64,000 bases of DNA, from the NCBI GenBank assembly GCA_964425215.1, contig CAYRLW010000007.1:1-64000 (forward strand), read 5' to 3'. Below are positions 8,829 through 17,107 of this stretch, one piece after another. Each line of letters opens with the position of its first letter. Position 1 is the stretch's first letter. Position numbers and translations under genes: made by a program. The notes beneath the pieces were generated by a model. The model was not told where the DNA came from. It did not search any database and saw nothing but the letters and a program-made list of their open reading frames with translations. The stretch comes from CAYRLW01 sp964425215. GTDB taxonomy: Bacteria; Spirochaetota; Spirochaetia; Treponematales; Breznakiellaceae.

Positions 8829-9531
8829 ACATCTGGTAGTGGCGGAGGGAATAACAAAGAACTACACCTCCGGAACCGAAACCCTGCGAATTCTGCGGGG
8901 AATAAATCTTTCCATCCCCCGGGGCGTTTCGGTGGCCATTCGGGGGGATAGTGGAAGCGGAAAAAGTACCCTGCTCCATATTTTAGGGGGCCTGGATCGG
9001 CTTGATTCGGGCTCCATCGTGGTGGGTGACCGCCGTATCACCGAATTGTCTGAAAAGGCTCTTTCAACGTATCGAAGCCAAACGGTGGGCTTTATTTTTC
9101 AGTTTCACTACCTTCTTAAGGATTTTACCGCCCTGGAAAACGTTATGCTTCCAGCGTATATGGCGGGGCTCCCAAAAAAAGAAGCCCTTCAAAGGGCCCA
9201 GGCCCTGCTGGCGGACGTTCATTTGGAAAACCGTTCCCATCATTTCCCCTCCCAATTATCCGGAGGGGAACGGCAACGGGTGGCCGTTGCTCGGTCCCTG
9301 GTCAACGATCCAGAGTTGGTTTTGGCTGATGAACCCACGGGGAATTTAGACCCGGGAAACAGTGCCGTGGTGGCGGAATTGCTGTACCTCTGCGCGGAAA
9401 AACGGGGTAAGACCCTTATCGTGGTGACCCACGACGAAGGAGTCGCCGTACGGGCCAACTATCAATACCTCCTGGTGCAGGGAATCCTGCGGGGTAGCGG
9501 TGAAGGTACGGTCCCGGAGGCGGGCCTTTGA
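8821..9531 (+). CDS. lolD: Lipoprotein-releasing ABC transporter ATPase
   Basis: A 236-residue ABC ATPase. It has Walker A 'GDSGSGKST' (42-50), Q-loop 'FQFHYLL' (93-99), signature 'LSGGE' (146-150), Walker B 'LVLADEP' (166-172) and the H-loop histidine at 204. The 'DEPTGNLD' sequence is typical of the LolD/MacB subgroup. ATG 8821 was chosen over earlier in-frame codons because it gives the normal length and overlaps the lolC stop. It powers the two flanking permeases. Confidence 0.93.
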   Translation: MNEHLVVAEGITKNYTSGTETLRILRGINLSIPRGVSVAIRGDSGSGKSTLLHILGGLDRLDSGSIVVGDRRITELSEKALSTYRSQTVGFIFQFHYLLKDFTALENVMLPAYMAGLPKKEALQRAQALLADVHLENRSHHFPSQLSGGERQRVAVARSLVNDPELVLADEPTGNLDPGNSAVVAELLYLCAEKRGKTLIVVTHDEGVAVRANYQYLLVQGILRGSGEGTVPEAGL

Positions 9532-10793
9532 AAAACGGTTCCGCGTTTTTTATTGCCCTCCGGTACCTTTTGGGCCGGGGCCGCGAGGGGGGGCGCTACC
9601 TCCGGGGCGCTGCGATCGGAATCGGTGTGAGCCTAATCCCCATCGTGGTAACCCTTATCGTCGCCGATGGAATGATCCGGGGTATTACGGATCGGTACCT
9701 GGAATTGGGGACCGGTCATCTGGAGATCTACGATTTTGATAAGAGCTCCGACGTGGCTTTAATTCGAAACCGGGTTTTAGAGGAAGCCGGAGTTACGGGC
9801 GCCTGGGCCGAGCGGCAGGGTTTGGGAATCCTAGTCGGTCCGGTTGGAAAATCGGGTACCACCGTTCGAGCGGTGGACGATTTATTTTTGGATGATCCGG
9901 GAACTAAAAAACTGCTGACCCTTCGAAGCGGTACCCTGGCCTTTTCGGACGAACGTTCCGCCCTTTTGGGAGAAGCCCTGGCTAAAACTATCGGAGCGAA
10001 GGTGGGGGATACGGTCAGGTTGATGACATTGCGAACCTCCGATGACGGTCGGGCCATACCCCGTCTTGCCCCCTTTACCGTCCGGGGCATTGTATCCTCG
10101 GGGTACCAGGAATTAGACGCCCTGTGGTGTCTTATACCCTACCACGAGGGTCTACGCATGCTGTCCCCGGGGGAGTCTCGGAATTTTTTATTGGTAAAGG
10201 TGAAGGACCCGTATAGGGACTTAGATCGGATTACCCAACGCCTGGCGGTTTCTCTGGGGGATCAATACGGCGTGTACCCGTGGAAGGAACTTCAGCAAGC
10301 CCAGTATCGATCCTTTGAATCTACCCGCCAGCTTCTCCTTTTTATTATGGCTTTAATCGTGATCGTGGCGGCGGTAAACGTTTCCTCCGCCACGTCTATG
10401 TTGGTGGTGGAACGGCGAAGGGATATCGCGATCCTTAAATCCTTTGGGGTTCCTTCCTCGAATATTTCTCGAATTTTTACCTACGCTTCCTTTTTAACCG
10501 GTGTGGTTGGTTCCCTGGGGGGTATCGCCGTGGGGCTGATAATTGGGTATACTATTAACGACCTTATTCGGTTTTTAGAGATCCTATTGGGGTTTTTCTC
10601 TTCCCTCTTTCATGGGGGGGAAGTTAAAATATTGAATCCCAAATATTATTTGGAGACCATTCCGGTGGTTGTCGATTGGGTAGCCATCGCGGTTATCTGG
10701 GGAGCCACGGTTCTCTGTTCGGTGATCGCGGCCCTACGACCCGCTCGTCGGGCCGGGAAACTGTCCCCTACGGAAATTTTACGAAAATATTGA
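9528..10793 (+). CDS. lolE: Second lipoprotein-releasing permease (LolC/LolE family)
   Basis: A 421-residue permease with the same plan as the gene two places upstream: an N-terminal helix ('IGIGVSLIPIVVTLIVADG'), a periplasmic domain, then helices 'LLLFIMALIVIVAAVNVSS', 'GVVGSLGGIAVGLIIGYT' and 'WVAIAVIWGATVLCSVIAAL'. The coupling segment is 'RRRDIAILKSFGVPSS'. Two distinct permeases flanking one ATPase match a LolCDE-type heteromeric exporter. It starts at TTG 9528 inside the lolD stop (TTGA), a 4-base overlap that implies translational coupling. It is assigned as the LolE-like member by position only. Confidence 0.87.
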   Translation: MKNGSAFFIALRYLLGRGREGGRYLRGAAIGIGVSLIPIVVTLIVADGMIRGITDRYLELGTGHLEIYDFDKSSDVALIRNRVLEEAGVTGAWAERQGLGILVGPVGKSGTTVRAVDDLFLDDPGTKKLLTLRSGTLAFSDERSALLGEALAKTIGAKVGDTVRLMTLRTSDDGRAIPRLAPFTVRGIVSSGYQELDALWCLIPYHEGLRMLSPGESRNFLLVKVKDPYRDLDRITQRLAVSLGDQYGVYPWKELQQAQYRSFESTRQLLLFIMALIVIVAAVNVSSATSMLVVERRRDIAILKSFGVPSSNISRIFTYASFLTGVVGSLGGIAVGLIIGYTINDLIRFLEILLGFFSSLFHGGEVKILNPKYYLETIPVVVDWVAIAVIWGATVLCSVIAALRPARRAGKLSPTEILRKY

Positions 10794-10803
10794 GGCTTCC
10801 GTT

Positions 10804-11331
10804 ATGAAATGTGATCTATGCGGCCAACGGGAAGCGGTGGTGTTTGTGCATCAGGTGAGCAAGGAAGGGAACTCGGAACTCCGGCTGTGCATCCAGTGTG
10901 CCCGGGAACACGGGCTTGGTTCCCTGGATGGGGATATGACCGAGGCTTTAAAAAACCTCCTTTCCACGGTTCCCTCTTCGTCCTTTACCCCCAAGGGGGG
11001 GGCAAAAAAAATAGGTCCCTGTCCCCATTGCGGCCTTTCCCGAGAAGAGGCAAAAAAAAGAGGGACCCTGGGGTGTGCTTATTGTTGGGAACACTTTGGG
11101 AAGACCCTTTTGGAAGGGATTCTTCCTCCTCGGGGTCCCGCTAAGGGACCATTACCCCTTCACCGGGGACGCGTATCCCTCCGTTTAACTTCCCTGCGCC
11201 TTCGGGAGCGGGAATTAGTCCGCCTTAAAGAAGAACTGGAGGAAGCCCTTCGGGGGGAAAACTACGAGCTCGCGGCCCGTTACCGGGACCAAATTCGAGC
11301 CCTGGAAGGGAGCGGAGGAAGCCATGGCTGA
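10804..11331 (+). CDS. mcsA: McsA-like zinc-finger protein with UVR motif
   Basis: A 175-residue protein. It has four CXXC pairs: 'CDLC' (residue 3), 'CIQC' (about 30), 'CPHC' and 'CAYC' (in the middle). A C-terminal UVR helix follows ('ALRGENYELAARYRDQIRALE'). McsA in Firmicutes binds zinc and activates the arginine kinase McsB. The three-gene order mcsA-mcsB-clpC is as in Bacillus, but without ctsR. It ends 8 bases inside the next gene. Confidence 0.88.
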   Translation: MKCDLCGQREAVVFVHQVSKEGNSELRLCIQCAREHGLGSLDGDMTEALKNLLSTVPSSSFTPKGGAKKIGPCPHCGLSREEAKKRGTLGCAYCWEHFGKTLLEGILPPRGPAKGPLPLHRGRVSLRLTSLRLRERELVRLKEELEEALRGENYELAARYRDQIRALEGSGGSHG

Positions 11332-12427
11332 TTTTACCTTGCCCCCCTTAGGGTGGCTCCAGGGGGGTATGGATCGGGACGTGGTGGTTTACCTAAAACT
11401 CCAATACGCCCGTAACCTGCGGGAAGCCCTCTTCCCATGGAAAGCGTCCCCCTCCGAATTGTTGGATATCCGTCAAAGAATCGCCTCGATTTTGGCTCCC
11501 CACCTGCCCCTGGCTTTTCAGTATAATTTTGAGGACCTGGATACGGCTGCATCGGAAGCCCTGGCGGAACGGTATTTTTTAGGACCCCTTCAATCATTTG
11601 AAATCGCCCGATCCCTCTTTGTTACCGAAGGGGGCATGGTTTTTTCGGTTAACGACACGGATCATATACGGTTTTCCGTGTTTTCACCGGGATCCGATTT
11701 TTCAAAACCCCTAGAAACCCTGCGTCTCTGGGACGAAAAATTGGACGCCGATTTGGACTGGGCCTGTTCTCCCGATTTAGGTTTCCTTACCACCCGGCTC
11801 GATGAGGTGGGGTCGGCCTTCTCGTGCGGGGCCCTGCTTTTTATCCCGGGTATTGTGTACTCCTCCATGTTTGAACGGCTTTCCCAACGGCTTTTGTCCC
11901 AGGGGATTCGTATCCGGTTTTACGCCTCCGGAGGGGATGAAGACGGAGAAAACCCTACCCCAAATCCGCTCGTAGAATTAAGCACCCAGGCGAGCCTGGG
12001 AACCGACGAAAATTCATGTATCAGCGGATTTCGAAGCCTTTTAATGGAATTGGTGGAGGGGGAACGGAAGACCCGGGAACGGATAAAAATTGATAGGGCG
12101 GCGGAATTGGAAAACGAAGCTTTTCGGTCCGCGGCCCTGCTACGGGCTTCTAAAATGCTCGATTCCCAGGAAGCTCGCCGATACCTAGTGGCTCTCCGTT
12201 CGGGTTTAGTGTACGGCCTTGCTCCGGAAATAGTAGCCCAAGGCTCCATCGAAAAATCCCCCATCCCTTCCGTTCCTTCCCAGGAAGACGATCCCTTTGG
12301 GGTTTTAGATCGCTTGTACGTGGACGTAGGAGACTCCCAGCTTCGCTTTTCCGGCGTTTCGATTAAAGATGAAAATAAAATGAGGGCGGAACTTGTCCGG
12401 AGAGAACTTCCGCGTTACCTTATATGA
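11324..12427 (+). CDS. mcsB: McsB-like protein, probably catalytically dead arginine kinase
   Basis: A 367-residue protein with the length, position and overall pattern of McsB ('ARNLREALFPW', 'GFLTTRLDEVGS', 'STQASLGTDEN', and the C-terminal 'LVALRSGLVYGL'). Active McsB phosphorylates arginines and marks proteins for ClpCP. Here the key residues are changed, judged against remembered family consensus: the nucleotide-binding SSRIRLARNL is YLKLQYARNL (residues 23-32), the catalytic NEEDHLR is NDTDHIR (110-116), and the catalytic Cys of TSCPTN is Arg158. The RAS triplet is Ser167-Cys168-Gly169. No stop or frameshift is present and the frame is intact, so the protein is probably kept for a non-kinase role such as a ClpC adaptor (inference). 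Confidence 0.8.
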   Translation: MADFTLPPLGWLQGGMDRDVVVYLKLQYARNLREALFPWKASPSELLDIRQRIASILAPHLPLAFQYNFEDLDTAASEALAERYFLGPLQSFEIARSLFVTEGGMVFSVNDTDHIRFSVFSPGSDFSKPLETLRLWDEKLDADLDWACSPDLGFLTTRLDEVGSAFSCGALLFIPGIVYSSMFERLSQRLLSQGIRIRFYASGGDEDGENPTPNPLVELSTQASLGTDENSCISGFRSLLMELVEGERKTRERIKIDRAAELENEAFRSAALLRASKMLDSQEARRYLVALRSGLVYGLAPEIVAQGSIEKSPIPSVPSQEDDPFGVLDRLYVDVGDSQLRFSGVSIKDENKMRAELVRRELPRYLI

Positions 12428-12440
12428 GGGGGAAGATACT

Positions 12441-15074
12441 TTGTTTAAAGGCTTAACGCAACGGGCTCAACGCATCCTTTCGGTGAATTCTCAGGACGAG
12501 GCACGGCGGTTTCATTCGGACCAGCTTTTGCCCGAACATATACTCATCGCTATCCTAAAAGACGGAACCGGGTCGGCTTGCAAGGTCCTGGAAGCCCTGC
12601 ACGTGGACCTGACGGAATTGCGCCACGACCTGGAACGGGAAATTCCCCAAAAGAACGTGGGTTTTATTTTTGGGGACATTCCCCCAGCCCGGCGGACCCG
12701 TTTGCTTTTGGAACTCGCCGCGGAGGAAGCCAGGATTTTTGGTCACGAATACGTGGGAACTGAACATATACTCCTTGCCTCTTTAAGGGAAGAAAACGCC
12801 CCGGTGGTTCGTTATTTAGGGAACCGGAATATCAATATAGAGGTCATTCGCACGGTTTTACAGGCCGCCGATGGAAATCGTTTCGATGAAGTCGAAGGGA
12901 ATCGCGGAAATGTCTTCAGCGATTCTAATACCGCCCCGGATAGCCGGGGCGAAAATGTCAAAAATCAAGGGGAACCTAAGATTCTTGGCGCCGGAGGCCC
13001 TTCGGTTGCCCAGGGGCCTAAGACACCCATCTTGGACGAATTTTCCAGGGACCTAACCGCCCTTGCGCGGATGGAGAAGCTGGACCCCGTGGTGGGAAGA
13101 AAGAAAGAGGTGGGCCGCATTATCCGTATTTTGGCCCGGCGAACTAAAAATAACCCCATTTTGGTGGGTGAACCGGGGGTAGGGAAAACCGCCGTAGTGG
13201 AAGAGCTGGCCCAAATGGTGGCCTCCGAACGAATTCCCGAAGTGCTTATGGGAAAGCGTATCCTTACGCTGGATATCGCTTCCGTGGTAGCGGGTACCAA
13301 ATATCGGGGCGAGTTTGAGGAACGATTAAAAAAAATAATGAAAGAGATCACCGCCGCCAAAAACGTGATCCTTTTTATCGATGAAATCCACACTATCATC
13401 GGAGCGGGGGGAGCTGAAGGGACCATTGACGCGTCCAATATGCTAAAGCCCGCCCTATCCCGGGGAGAAATCCAGTGTATTGGGGCGACCACCCTGGCCG
13501 AATACCGCAAGCATTTTGAAAAGGACGCGGCGCTGGAACGGCGGTTCCAAATGGTTCCCATCGATGAACCCAATTTGGAAGATACCATCGAAATTTTGCA
13601 GGGTATCCGAACCCAGTACGAGGATCATCACCGGGTACTGTACACACCCCAAGCGATTCAGGCCGCCGCTCGTTTGGCCCAGCGCTACGTTACGGGCCGG
13701 TTTATGCCCGACAAGGCCATCGACCTTTTGGACGAGGCGGGGGCAAAGCGAAAGCTTGAATCGGATACCCGGCCCTCGGAGCTGGGGGAAATCGAGGCGG
13801 AAATTCGCCGTTTAACCTCCCAAAAGGTGGCCCTGGTATCGGCGCAGGATTACGAAGCCGCCGCGGAACTGCGGGACCGGGTTCGGGCCTTACGGGCCCA
13901 CTTGGAGTCGGTAAAGGAAGCCTGGCAGAGGGCGGCCCGGGAAGAACGGCCGGTGGTGGACGAATCGGATATTCGGCAGGTGGTAGCCGAATCCACGGGG
14001 ATTCCCCTTTCCCGGTTGGAGGAAAGCGAGTCCCGGAGGCTTTTGAAAATAGAGGAAGAACTGCACCGGGCGGTGGTAGGGCAAGATGACGCGGTCCGCC
14101 GGATCGCCTCGGCCATTCGCCGCTCCAGGGCGGGAATCGCGTCGATAAAGCGGCCCCAGGGTTCGTTTATTTTTCTGGGTCCCACGGGGGTCGGAAAAAC
14201 TCTTCTGGCGAAACGTCTAGCCGAGTACCTCTTTGGAACCGAAGAAGCCCTTGTTCGCATCGATATGTCCGACTACATGGAAAAACACAACGCTTCCCGA
14301 CTGGTGGGGGCCCCTCCGGGCTACGTGGGGTACGAAGAAGGGGGTGTTCTAACCGAAAAAATCCGCCGGAATCCCTACCGGGTCATTTTGTTCGATGAAA
14401 TTGAAAAGGCCCACCACGACGTGTTTAACCTGCTTCTCCAGGTTTTGGAAGAGGGGGAACTGAAGGATAATTTGGGGCACACGGTCAGCTTTAGAAACAC
14501 CGTTATCATTATGACCAGCAACGCGGGGGCCCGGGAAATTTCCCGGGATTCCCGGATGGGCTTTACCACCGACACGGGCATTATGGGACTGGAGGAAATT
14601 CGTTCCGCCGCCCTTTCCGAATTACGGCGCCTATTTAACCCCGAATTTATCAACCGGGTAGACGACATCGTGGTATTCCATGCCCTTAATAAGGTCCAAA
14701 TAGAGGCTATTTTGGACCTGGAACTGAAGGATCTTTCCCAGCGCCTCTCCGAGCAGGGGTATTCTATCCGATTAAAGAGCTCTGCCCGTTCGGCCCTGGC
14801 GGAAAAGGGCTGGGACCCCAAATACGGAGCCCGGCCCATGCGGAGGACCATTCAAAAGGAATTGGAAGACCCCCTGGCGCTTCTTATTTTAGAAAAGGAT
14901 TATCCCCAGGGAACCCAATTTGTGGTGGATTTTGTTAGGGACTCCATTTCGATCCGGGGAATACGACCTAAAAAGAAGACCCCGGAAACGGCTAAACTTT
15001 CTTTACAAAACAAGACCCCGGATGTATCCTTTGAGGTCTCCGATCCTGTTGTAGGGACCGTAGCCCATAACTAA
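12441..15074 (+). CDS. clpC: ClpC-type AAA+ unfoldase
   Basis: An 877-residue HSP100 unfoldase that feeds substrates to ClpP. It has two Clp-N repeats (about 1-145), AAA1 with Walker A 'GEPGVGKT' (243-250), a UVR-type middle region 'DYEAAAELRDRVRALR' (near 470), AAA2 with 'GPTGVGKT' (580-587), and 'GYVGYEEGG'. TTG 12441 was chosen as the start because GAGGGGGA lies about 6 bases upstream and the protein then begins MLFKGLTQRAQ, like ClpC homologues. An upstream in-frame TTG at 12393 lies inside mcsB. The UVR motif shared with McsA fits a common complex. Confidence 0.92.
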   Translation: MFKGLTQRAQRILSVNSQDEARRFHSDQLLPEHILIAILKDGTGSACKVLEALHVDLTELRHDLEREIPQKNVGFIFGDIPPARRTRLLLELAAEEARIFGHEYVGTEHILLASLREENAPVVRYLGNRNINIEVIRTVLQAADGNRFDEVEGNRGNVFSDSNTAPDSRGENVKNQGEPKILGAGGPSVAQGPKTPILDEFSRDLTALARMEKLDPVVGRKKEVGRIIRILARRTKNNPILVGEPGVGKTAVVEELAQMVASERIPEVLMGKRILTLDIASVVAGTKYRGEFEERLKKIMKEITAAKNVILFIDEIHTIIGAGGAEGTIDASNMLKPALSRGEIQCIGATTLAEYRKHFEKDAALERRFQMVPIDEPNLEDTIEILQGIRTQYEDHHRVLYTPQAIQAAARLAQRYVTGRFMPDKAIDLLDEAGAKRKLESDTRPSELGEIEAEIRRLTSQKVALVSAQDYEAAAELRDRVRALRAHLESVKEAWQRAAREERPVVDESDIRQVVAESTGIPLSRLEESESRRLLKIEEELHRAVVGQDDAVRRIASAIRRSRAGIASIKRPQGSFIFLGPTGVGKTLLAKRLAEYLFGTEEALVRIDMSDYMEKHNASRLVGAPPGYVGYEEGGVLTEKIRRNPYRVILFDEIEKAHHDVFNLLLQVLEEGELKDNLGHTVSFRNTVIIMTSNAGAREISRDSRMGFTTDTGIMGLEEIRSAALSELRRLFNPEFINRVDDIVVFHALNKVQIEAILDLELKDLSQRLSEQGYSIRLKSSARSALAEKGWDPKYGARPMRRTIQKELEDPLALLILEKDYPQGTQFVVDFVRDSISIRGIRPKKKTPETAKLSLQNKTPDVSFEVSDPVVGTVAHN

Positions 15075-15095
15075 CACACCGTAAGGAGCTTCTTT

Positions 15096-15806
15096 ATGCT
15101 TCGTCTGCCGCTGAGGGGTACCCAGGGTACCGTGGAAATTCGTCCCTCTAAAATAATCGCCGTGGGTCTTAATTACCGGGAACACGTGACCGAAAGCCAG
15201 GTTTTTGATCTTAAAAAATTAGAGGTTCCTTCGGAACCGGTACTTTTCGCCAAAACCCCCAACGTTCTCATAGGTCCGGGGGAAAGTATCGTATTACCCG
15301 CGATTATGTACTCCTACAATTTTCCTTCACCCCGGGTGGACCACGAAGCGGAGCTGGCGGTTGTTATCGGTAAACGGGGCAAAAACATCAGCGAAGAGCG
15401 AGCCCTGGAGCACGTGTTCGCCTACACCTGTTTTAACGACGTGAGTCAACGGGATATTCAAAAAATGGATACCTCCGGCTGGTTCCGGGGGAAATCCTTT
15501 GACAGCTTCGGTCCCCTGGGACCCGAGCTGGTAAGACCCCAGGATCTGGGGGACCCAGGAAAACTGGCCATTTCTTGCCGGGTCAACGGGGAGGTTAAAC
15601 AGAGGGCTTCCACCGCCGACATGATCTTTTCCGTAGCCCAGCTGATAGCCTTTATTTCCCGGAATTTTACTCTGGAAGAGGGGGATATTATAGCCACCGG
15701 AACCCCCAGCGGGGTTAGCCCCCTTAAAGAAGGGGACCTGGTGGAAGTGGAAATCGAGAATATTGGGATCCTGCAGAATCCCGTTACCCGAGAGGTTCTT
15801 CGGTGA
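15096..15806 (+). CDS. Fumarylacetoacetate hydrolase family protein
   Basis: A 236-residue member of the FAH fold. It starts with 'KIIAVGLNYREHVTE', continues with the metal-binding 'DHEAELAVVIGKRGKNI' (two glutamates), 'FNDVSQRDIQ' and 'KSFDSFGPLGPELV', and ends with 'DIIATGTPSGV'. The family includes acylpyruvate hydrolases, oxaloacetate decarboxylases and decarboxylating isomerases, and the substrate cannot be read from sequence. AAGGAG precedes the ATG. The stop overlaps the GTG of avtA by 4 bases, linking it to amino-acid or keto-acid metabolism. Confidence 0.88.
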   Translation: MLRLPLRGTQGTVEIRPSKIIAVGLNYREHVTESQVFDLKKLEVPSEPVLFAKTPNVLIGPGESIVLPAIMYSYNFPSPRVDHEAELAVVIGKRGKNISEERALEHVFAYTCFNDVSQRDIQKMDTSGWFRGKSFDSFGPLGPELVRPQDLGDPGKLAISCRVNGEVKQRASTADMIFSVAQLIAFISRNFTLEEGDIIATGTPSGVSPLKEGDLVEVEIENIGILQNPVTREVLR

Positions 15807-17107
15807 TCCTTTCCTCCTTCGCCGAGGCCTACACGCGGCCAACCGGTGTTTCCCGATTAATGGAGGACCTCTCGTTAGCCGCCTCGGGAAGCCGGCCCCT
15901 CAAAATGCTCGGGGGGGGCAATCCCGCTCGGATAGGGGAAATGGAGGAGCTCTGGCGGAAACGGCTTTTAGACCTGGCTGGGAACCCCGATGAATTGGGT
16001 AAACTGTTGGGAACCTACGATTCCGCCGACGGGCGAAAGGCCTTTCGGGTCGCTTTAGCGGCCCTGTTTAAAAGGGAGTACGGCTGGGATCTGGATGGGG
16101 ACCACATTATGGTAACCAACGGAAGCCAAGTAGCCATGTTCTACCTGTTGAACCTTCTCGCGGGTTCTACAGCCGCTGGCCAAAAACGGCGCATCCTTTT
16201 TCCCCTTATGCCCGAATACGTGGGCTATGCTGACCAAATTGTCGCGGAAGACGCGGTGGTTGCCCTAAAACCCCGAATAGAACTAAGGGGAGACCGGAGT
16301 TTTAAATACTTTGTGGATCTAGAAGCGGTGGAAAGGATTTTGAAGAAGGAAGGGTCCACTATCGGGGGCATCTGCGTTTCCCGGCCCACAAATCCTTCAG
16401 GTAACGTCCTTACCGATACCGAAGTAAAAGCCCTGGCGGACCTGGCTAAACGGTACCAGATTCCCCTTATTACCGATAACGCTTACGGTCTTCCTTTCCC
16501 CAATATCCTCTTTACGGACGCAAAACCCTACTGGGATGAATCGACCGTACTGGTGATGAGTCTTTCGAAAATTGGACTCCCTTCGGTTCGAACGGGAATC
16601 GTCATCGCCCGGCCCGAATTGGTTCGATACCTTTCCTCGATGAATGCGATCGCCGGTTTAGCCACCGGTACCCTCGGGCCCGCCCTGGTGGAGCCCCTGG
16701 TCGCCTCGGGGGAAATTATCCGGCTCAGCCACGCTATCGTTCAACCCTACTATGCCCAAAAACGTCGGGAAGCCATCGACCGTATCATCGCGGAGTTTCA
16801 GGACCTGCCAGTGCGGTACCACGAAAGCGAAGGAGCCATCTTTTTATGGCTTTGGTTCGACGATCCCCGCTTAGATTCCCGTTCCCTCTACGAAAGGGCT
16901 AAACGGCGGGACGTGCTGGTGCTTCCGGGGGAGTATTTTTCCTTTGGTCGTTTTCAGGATGGAAGCCCCTGCGCCCAGTGGGATCATCCTCGCCGTTGTA
17001 TACGAATTAATTATTCCGCCCCTACGGATCAAGTCGCGGATGGTTTAAAAATAATCGCAGAGGAAGCAAGGAGCATGCTCGACCATGGAAACCGAAGGAA
17101 CGCTTGA
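15803..17107 (+). CDS. avtA: Valine-pyruvate aminotransferase
   Basis: A 434-residue fold-type I PLP enzyme. The N-terminus (SRLMEDLSLAA, then LKMLGGGNPARIGEMEELW) matches AvtA, which interconverts valine/2-oxoisovalerate and alanine/pyruvate. Further motifs are 'CVSRPTNPSGNVLTD', 'ITDNAYGLPFPN' and the PLP-lysine segment 'VMSLSKIGLPSVRTG'. It starts with GTG inside the preceding stop, and its end overlaps the next aminotransferase by 23 bases. Confidence 0.9.
   Translation: MILSSFAEAYTRPTGVSRLMEDLSLAASGSRPLKMLGGGNPARIGEMEELWRKRLLDLAGNPDELGKLLGTYDSADGRKAFRVALAALFKREYGWDLDGDHIMVTNGSQVAMFYLLNLLAGSTAAGQKRRILFPLMPEYVGYADQIVAEDAVVALKPRIELRGDRSFKYFVDLEAVERILKKEGSTIGGICVSRPTNPSGNVLTDTEVKALADLAKRYQIPLITDNAYGLPFPNILFTDAKPYWDESTVLVMSLSKIGLPSVRTGIVIARPELVRYLSSMNAIAGLATGTLGPALVEPLVASGEIIRLSHAIVQPYYAQKRREAIDRIIAEFQDLPVRYHESEGAIFLWLWFDDPRLDSRSLYERAKRRDVLVLPGEYFSFGRFQDGSPCAQWDHPRRCIRINYSAPTDQVADGLKIIAEEARSMLDHGNRRNA

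Noticed and set aside
12965..13588. Long open frame (207 codons) antisense to clpC
   Set aside because: It mirrors the AAA1 domain of clpC, has no ribosome site or family resemblance, and reflects codon bias of the real gene.
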